Of a DNA stretch of 64,000 nucleotides, positions 59,115 through 64,000 are shown in pieces. The stretch spans positions 23,645,914-23,709,913 of the forward strand of contig OX326958.1 in NCBI GenBank assembly GCA_946800325.1. Direction: 5' to 3'. A model generated the notes under the pieces. The model did no database searches. It was not told the DNA's origin and saw nothing but the letters and a program-made list of their open reading frames with translations. The position numbers and the translations under genes were made by a program. The DNA is from Luzula sylvatica (Eukaryota > Streptophyta > Magnoliopsida > Poales > Juncaceae). How positions within the stretch are numbered: the stretch's first letter is position 1; each line of letters begins with the position of its first letter.

Positions 59115-60104
59115 ATGGGGTCTTCTCTTCTTTTAATCACTTGTCTCCTTCTTTGTAAGTTTTCTCTTTGTACATGATCTATGTGTGCAATGTTTCTCAC
59201 AACTTATTCATGAATTTTGCTTTTTTTTTTCAGGCGTATTAATGACCGAAATTATAGTAGCAACAAAAACAACGATTTTCACATTGAAAAACAATTGCAA
59301 ATATACGATCTGGCCAGGCACCTTGTCCGGAAATGGGGTCGCATTGCTAGGCAACGGCGGATTCGAACTGGTTCCTCAAGGCAATCTCTCCTTCTCGGCC
59401 CCGCCAGGCTGGTCAGGCAGGTTTTGGGCCCGCACAGACTGCTTGCTCTCTAGCAAAACTGGCGGAGCAATCTGCGCAACAGGCGATTGTGGCGGGGCTC
59501 TCAAGTGCACACTCGGAGGGGCGACACCTGTCACCCTCGCAGAGTTCACCCTTGCTATGCGTGCGAATGATAAGGACTTCTATGATGTCAGCTTGGTAGA
59601 CGGGTAACTCATATATACTTAAGACAAAAAAAATCGTTTAATTTTCTCATAATATATCAAGTAAATTAAACCCAAAATTGCAGATACAACGTAGGAATCG
59701 GTATAACCGCGGTTGGTACTGTGCCGAAGGGATCGAGTTGCGGATATGCAGGTTGTGTGAGTGACGTGAACGCGAGATGCCCCGAAAAACTCAAAGTGAA
59801 GAGTGATAGCACGGACGAAAACGACATGACCACAATCGCTTGTAAAAGCGCCTGTGACGCATTTCAAACCGAAGAGTACTGTTGTACAGGAGCCCATGCA
59901 TTGCCAAACACTTGCGGGCCCACTAAATACTCGAAGATTTTCAAGAATGCGTGTCCTACGGCATATAGTTATGCTTATGACGATCCTACGAGCACGTTTA
60001 CTTGCCAGGCTGGCACCAAGTATTTGATCACGTTTTGCCCGAGTTTTGCCACGGCTAGGGCGGCCCATTTTGTACCCAAGCAATCTGGTAGGGCTCATCA
60101 CTAG
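59115..60104 (+). CDS. Thaumatin-like protein (PR-5 family), 3 exons, 276 aa
   Basis: This secreted, disulfide-rich protein belongs to a family that includes defence-related PR-5 proteins, some binding beta-glucans. Exons 59115-59154, 59234-59603 and 59684-60104 join in frame. A signal peptide covers about the first 24 residues. The mature domain has NNCKYTIWPGTL, the thaumatin signature GAICATGDCGGALKC, and the expected acidic-cleft residues: FWARTDC (Arg), LAEFTL (Glu) and DFYDVSLVDGYN (Asp). The Cys-rich C-terminal part includes CKSACDAF, YCCTGAH, TCGPTKYSKIFKNACP and ITFCP, consistent with 16 cysteines. No membrane anchor or kinase follows. Antifungal activity cannot be inferred from sequence alone. 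Confidence 0.95.
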
Positions 60105-60253
60105 ATTTATAGTTAGGTCTAGTAAATTGGGGATTGATTTCTTTTGATTTTCTGCTTTTCAGAATTTGTAGTGGAATTATTTATGTTCTAAGTTTATGTT
60201 GATTTATAATGATTGAATTACCCCGCTCGGCTTCGGTGGAGTAACATTTAAGA
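60105..60253. other. 3' flank of the thaumatin-like gene
   Basis: Presumed 3' untranslated sequence with T-rich elements; nothing else was seen. Confidence 0.4.
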
Positions 60254-60490
60254 TTTTTTTTTGGAAGGAATCAGCAAGCACATAATCGTGCTCGATCCGT
60301 TTCATGTGTATTAATAAATGAAAAGGAGAATGTTTATGTCATATATTAGCTACCAAGAATTTATGATAGAGAAAAGCAATAAGAAAAATCGAAGCATATG
60401 TTTCCTGCCTGAGGAAGCCGGTGACTTAACGGGTCTTAAACCTCCGCGTGTAGCCACCAACTAGCTGAGCTAGCCTGATCCACCAAAAGC
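60254..60490 (-). mobile_element. tRNA-derived SINE, reverse orientation
   Basis: On the minus strand, TAGCTCAGCTAGTTGGTGGC is a tRNA-like A-box region. GGTTTAAGACCC follows as a degenerate B box. The element ends in a poly-A run, seen as T's at about 60254-60262. Flanking GTAACATTTA (left) and ATAACATCTT (right) may be a decayed target duplication. The lack of cloverleaf pairing argues against a tRNA gene. Confidence 0.6.
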
Positions 60491-60499
60491 GATAACATC

Positions 60500-61060
60500 T
60501 TTCCTTTTTTTTATTGAAAATTCGATTATTTCACTCTCACCATATGGTCGAATTTGTCGCCATTTAAATTTAGATTTAGATAATCTTATAATCGAGGAGT
60601 AATTATATTTATAATATTGAATTCAAAATTGATGTTAATACTATGAAACTAAGAACAATACTTTATTTAATTAGAAAAAAAGAATCCCCTCTAATTTAAC
60701 TTGTAAGAACATATATGTATATAGAAACTTCAGAAAAAAAAACACTCGTATGAAATCTCCTAAATTTGCGACTATTTAGTACACAATTTGGTATGTGCGT
60801 CTGAAATAATTCCTTTCACGAGTAATAATGAAACTATTTTTGGAACTATTCTTGGAACTATTAACTAACAAAAGAAACTATTTTTGTTGCGTTGCGACGT
60901 GAAACAGTTACATTATGCTATATTTGACATTTCTTTAACAAAGTCTGGTCCAGCGATTTGATATATAATGAGCTCGAATCAGGTAAGTTCATAATACAAA
61001 ACTCATCGAAGCAAATAAAGTCTCTCTTTCGAATTCTTTACGGTCTCTAGGAATTCGTGC
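60500..61060. other. Upstream region of the B12D gene
   Basis: Non-coding. A TATATAAT box lies at about 60961-60968, roughly 100 bases before the ATG. Confidence 0.45.
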
Positions 61061-61067
61061 TGTTTCA

Positions 61068-61632
61068 ATGGCTTCTTCCGCCCTTAACAGATGGTTGAGG
61101 CCCGAGGTATATTTTTTATCACTAAAATGATATCATAATATAATTTCTAAAAATGTAGAAAAGTTCCAAAAATTAAATTATTATCTCTTTTCATGTATAT
61201 ACCTTATTAATTTTTTATGTTTTTTCATGATTTAATATGAAGGTTTACCCGTTATTTGCGTCTGTTGGTGTGGCTGTTGGTATTTGCGGCATGCAGTTGG
61301 CACGAAATATTACGTCAAATCCGGACGTGAGGTAAAACTATGGCAATTATATTTTAATTATTTTCGTAGTATATATGATAGATAAATATTGAAACTTGTT
61401 TTCTTTCATTAAAAATTGTTTAATTCTGAGATTGTTTTCTATAATTTTAGCTATTGTCTAAAAATGTTTTATTATATTTCATAGGGTTACCAAAGAAAAT
61501 AGAGCGGCAGGAGTACTCGAAAATTACGAAGAGGGACATAAATACAAAGAACACGGTTTCAGAAAATTCATTCGCACTCAGAAACCTGAGATCATGCCGT
61601 TGTTGAACCACTTCTTCACAAGCAAAAAATAG
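61068..61632 (+). CDS. B12D / complex I MLRQ-type small mitochondrial protein (91 aa), 3 exons
   Basis: This belongs to the B12D family, annotated in plants as NADH-ubiquinone reductase complex I MLRQ-like subunit; its true role in respiration is not settled. Exons 61068-61106, 61243-61331 and 61485-61632 join in frame. Family features are MASSALNRWLRPEVYPLF at the N-terminus, a membrane segment SVGVAVGICGMQLARNI, then NPDVRVTKENRAAGVLEN and a C-terminal PEIMPLLNHFF. Length is normal. A Helitron begins 42 bases after the stop codon, so native polyadenylation may be displaced. Confidence 0.93.
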
Positions 61633-61683
61633 TGCAAACAATGGAAAATCAAGCTATAATAGCATTAGTAATAACTAGCATTA

Positions 61684-61703
61684 CCCCGCGCAATTGCGCG
61701 GGG
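61684..61703. repeat. Perfect 20-bp palindrome of the Helitron 3' hairpin
   Basis: CCCCGCGCAATTGCGCGGGG lies five bases from the CTAGT terminus on the minus strand, as expected for the Helitron termination hairpin. Confidence 0.9.
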
Positions 61704-62668
61704 CTGTTCGGATTTATAAGTAATGTAGTTGAAAAAAATTGTTGTTCATTTTGTGTATATGACTTTCTTTTTGTAATCATTATTATATGTGTAATTTAGT
61801 GTGTTGTGTGCGAGTGAAATTTTGTAGCAAAAATCGTTTGAATATTTTAAGAGCCGGATTTCTTGAATAATTCAAACGGTTATTGCTAAAAAAATTATCT
61901 ATATTTTATACTTCATAAGTAAAATAAGGAAAAATAACGAATGAGTCGTCATGAAATTTATTAAGAACATAATAGTTCAGAAAACATTGCTGAAAAAAAG
62001 AGTGTTTTTAATTTCACAAATCCTTAATTTCGCTACATATTTAGCACAAATATTTTTCGTCATTTGTGTGGTCAGCCAACAACAAAGTTTGACGATGTCA
62101 TCGCTAACCGTTTCGTTCGAACCTTTAATTTAAATTATGTCATGATTATTCGCACATCCATGATTTGGTATATTTTTAACCCCCTAATTTTTTTTGGATA
62201 TTATAAAAAATTCTCTATCTTTTCGTAAACTCCAAAAAAAAAAAACTCTTTACCAAACTTTTATTTTAAAATACTCCTTATGGATGATATTAATTTTTTT
62301 TTTCCCAAAATACCCTCCAAATCTCATATGTAATAATTAAAACTTATTTTTGTTATTTTTTATTAATTTTAAGAAAATTCATAAACACTTCTTAACACGT
62401 AGTGATTTAAAAAAATTTAAATTATTACATATTTTGTTTATATAATTTTAATATTACATTCTTTATTCATAAAAAACTAACATTAAATGATAATAAATAA
62501 ACATCTTGCAAATATATTCATAGAAAATATCTATTTAAACATCTATTTTTTATTTTAGTTTTCTTTTTATGTATTTTTTAATAGTTTTGTGATATTTTAT
62601 TTTTAAATATTTGCAAGATATTCTTTTATTAATATTGTTCAACTTATTATAATTTTATTTTAGTTTTT

Positions 62669-63297
62669 CAAGAAAAATAATAAAGGACCAAAATGTAAAT
62701 TTTAAAACTTCGAAGGACCAAAATGCAAATATAAAGGACCAAAATATGAAAAAAGGACAAAAATATAATTTTTTTTAAAAAATAGGACCAATTTGAGGCC
62801 CCTGGACTAAAATGTAAATTTCAAAAATTCGAAGGGCCAAAATGCAAATATAAAGGACCAAAATGTAAAAAAAAGGACCAAAATGTAATTTTTTTCGAAA
62901 AAAGGACCAATTTGTAAATAAAAAAGGACCAAAATAAAAAAAAAAATTTACAAATAGGCCCCTGGTGACGTGGCTGCACAGGCAAGAAAAATAATAAAGG
63001 ACCAAAATGTAAATTTTAAAACTTCGAAGGACCAAAATGCAAATATAAAGGACCAAAATGTGAAAAAAGGACCAAAATATAATTTTTTTAAAAAAATAGG
63101 ACCAATTTGAGGCCCCTGGACTAAAATGTAAATTTCAAAACTTCGAAGGGCCAAAATGCAAATATAAAGGACCAAAATGTAAAAAAAAGGACCAAAATGT
63201 AATTTTTTTTCGAAAAAGGACCAATTTGTAAATAAAAAAGGACCAAAATGTAAAATTTTTTTTTTTTTTACAAATAGGCCCCTGGTGACGTGGCTGC
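62669..63297. repeat. Two tandem copies of a 314-bp unit built from AAGGACCAAAATGTAAAT minirepeats
   Basis: CAAGAAAAATAATAAAGGAC starts at 62669 and 62983, a 314-bp period; the copies differ by few bases. Each unit holds repeated AAAGGACCAAAATGTAAA words and ends TAGGCCCCTGGTGACGTGGC followed by TGCAC. The Ile/Leu-rich frames on the minus strand are by-products of the repeat. Confidence 0.85.
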
Positions 63298-63339
63298 ACC
63301 AGGAGGCAGCAAATCCCCTTGCATTATATTATAGATAGA

Positions 63340-64000
63340 TTCCGGTCTGAATTAACGAGGTTGATCTAGAAAGGGAAAATAAATGTTATATTAGAGCTGT
63401 ATTTGCCAAATTGAAGGGGTAATTGTATTTTGTATTATGGACGCATATTATGATTATTAATGAGAATCTTTGCATATTTTATTTATATGTTTTTAGTTTT
63501 TTTCTTTTTGAAAAAAATAGAGGGTCAAGAGGTTCCACTTCAATTTCTAGCCTTACATTTAATAAATTTTTTATTTGTGGTGACATAACTACGTCTCGTA
63601 CAACTCATCAACTAGGAATTCTTACAAGAACAAGGTCCACTCGAGAAGAACAAGGTCCCCTCGAGTAAGCATAAATGAAACTGTTTTCACTTTTTTTTAA
63701 ATTTTTTTTAATAAATTCAGATTTTAAACTCCATAAATTATTATGTTAACATAATTCATTATTATATTTAACTATGTATTTAATACACCAAATACATACA
63801 GTCGCCGATCCGAAAATACAAATCATAAATGCAACTATTAATTTATATATAACTCTTATATGTAGAATCATACTATGTGAAATTGATCACGGTGAAGGAT
63901 TGATCTCGTAGTTGCTGTTCTTGCTCCGATCTTTGGTAACACGTGCGTCCCACGCCCGCACGATTCGACACCGTTTTCGAAGCTCCGATTTGTCGTATAC
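63340..64000. other. Right edge of the window, non-coding as far as visible
   Basis: At about 63625-63665 GAACAAGGTCCACTCGAG is followed by GAACAAGGTCCCCTCGAG, a short direct repeat. The last 120 bases are GC-richer (CACGTGCGTCCCACGCCCGC) and resemble the start of a further gene or retroelement cut off by the window. No family could be assigned. Confidence 0.3.

Larger units (their letters stand above)
61674..63339 (-). mobile_element. Non-autonomous Helitron (1666 bp)
   Basis: On the minus strand the 5' end at 63339 reads TCTATCTATAATATAATGC, preceded by A. The 3' end reads CCCCGCGCAATTGCGCGGGG (61684-61703, a perfect 20-bp palindrome), TAATG, then CTAGT ending at 61674 and followed by T. 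TC start, hairpin, CTAGT end and A/T insertion site are the Helitron signature. No Rep/helicase frame is present. It contains the 314-bp tandem duplication and a segment (about 62165-62330) shared with the element at 51559. Confidence 0.82.

Noticed and set aside
62775..63175. Repeated Ile/Leu/Tyr-rich frames on the minus strand that look like a membrane protein
   Set aside because: They arise from the AAGGACCAAAATG minirepeats in the Helitron; frames shift between copies and lack any domain.

Overview
This is eukaryotic nuclear DNA from a flowering plant, almost certainly a eudicot. It is AT-rich and holds intron-containing plant genes (GT-AG introns of about 70 to 700 bases), plant-only families (class 1 phytoglobin, type I MADS-box, thaumatin-like, MIP1/DUF547) and plant transposon types (L1-like LINEs, a Helitron, hAT-, Mutator- and Harbinger-like MITEs, SINEs). 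The species cannot be named from the sequence.

Gene layout. 957-1334 (+) encodes a small secreted protein of unknown family; a broken paralogue and a promoter-only third copy lie at 6.2-7.66 kb. 16246-17420 (+) is an N-acetyltransferase 9-like gene. 20576-24007 (+) is a 15-exon mitochondrial serine hydroxymethyltransferase, convergent with a 4-exon class 1 phytoglobin (24377-25118, -). 27619-30630 (-) is an 11-exon MIP1 leucine-zipper/DUF547 gene. 45464-48903 (-) is an 8-exon ARIADNE RBR ubiquitin ligase. 54134-54888 (+) is a type I MADS-box gene, 59115-60104 (+) a thaumatin-like protein and 61068-61632 (+) a B12D/MLRQ-type mitochondrial protein. They look like independent genes. The only clear functional grouping is the ancient tandem array at the left end.

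The remainder is mobile or repeat DNA. An almost full-length L1-type LINE occupies about 8.1-14.16 kb, with three short-overlap reading frames. LINE fragments lie at 5.0-6.2 kb (+) and 26.3-27.27 kb (-). A 1.67-kb non-autonomous Helitron (61674-63339) sits just behind the B12D stop codon, and orphan Helitron 3' ends lie at 14.26, 14.90 and 35.48 kb. A 1.2-kb foldback element (43881-45097) and a 144-bp element (37716-37859) each have 8-bp target duplications and arms built from iterated short motifs. Four MITEs share a GGGGAGTTCTAT-type terminus; three have clear 9-bp target duplications, and one sits in an ARI intron. A nested pair lies at 51559-53513. The longest gene-poor stretch is 30.7-45.4 kb, which includes a perfect 500-bp tandem duplication (42581-43580).

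All exon boundaries were read by eye from splice signals, frame continuity and remembered family conservation. Nothing was run against a database.
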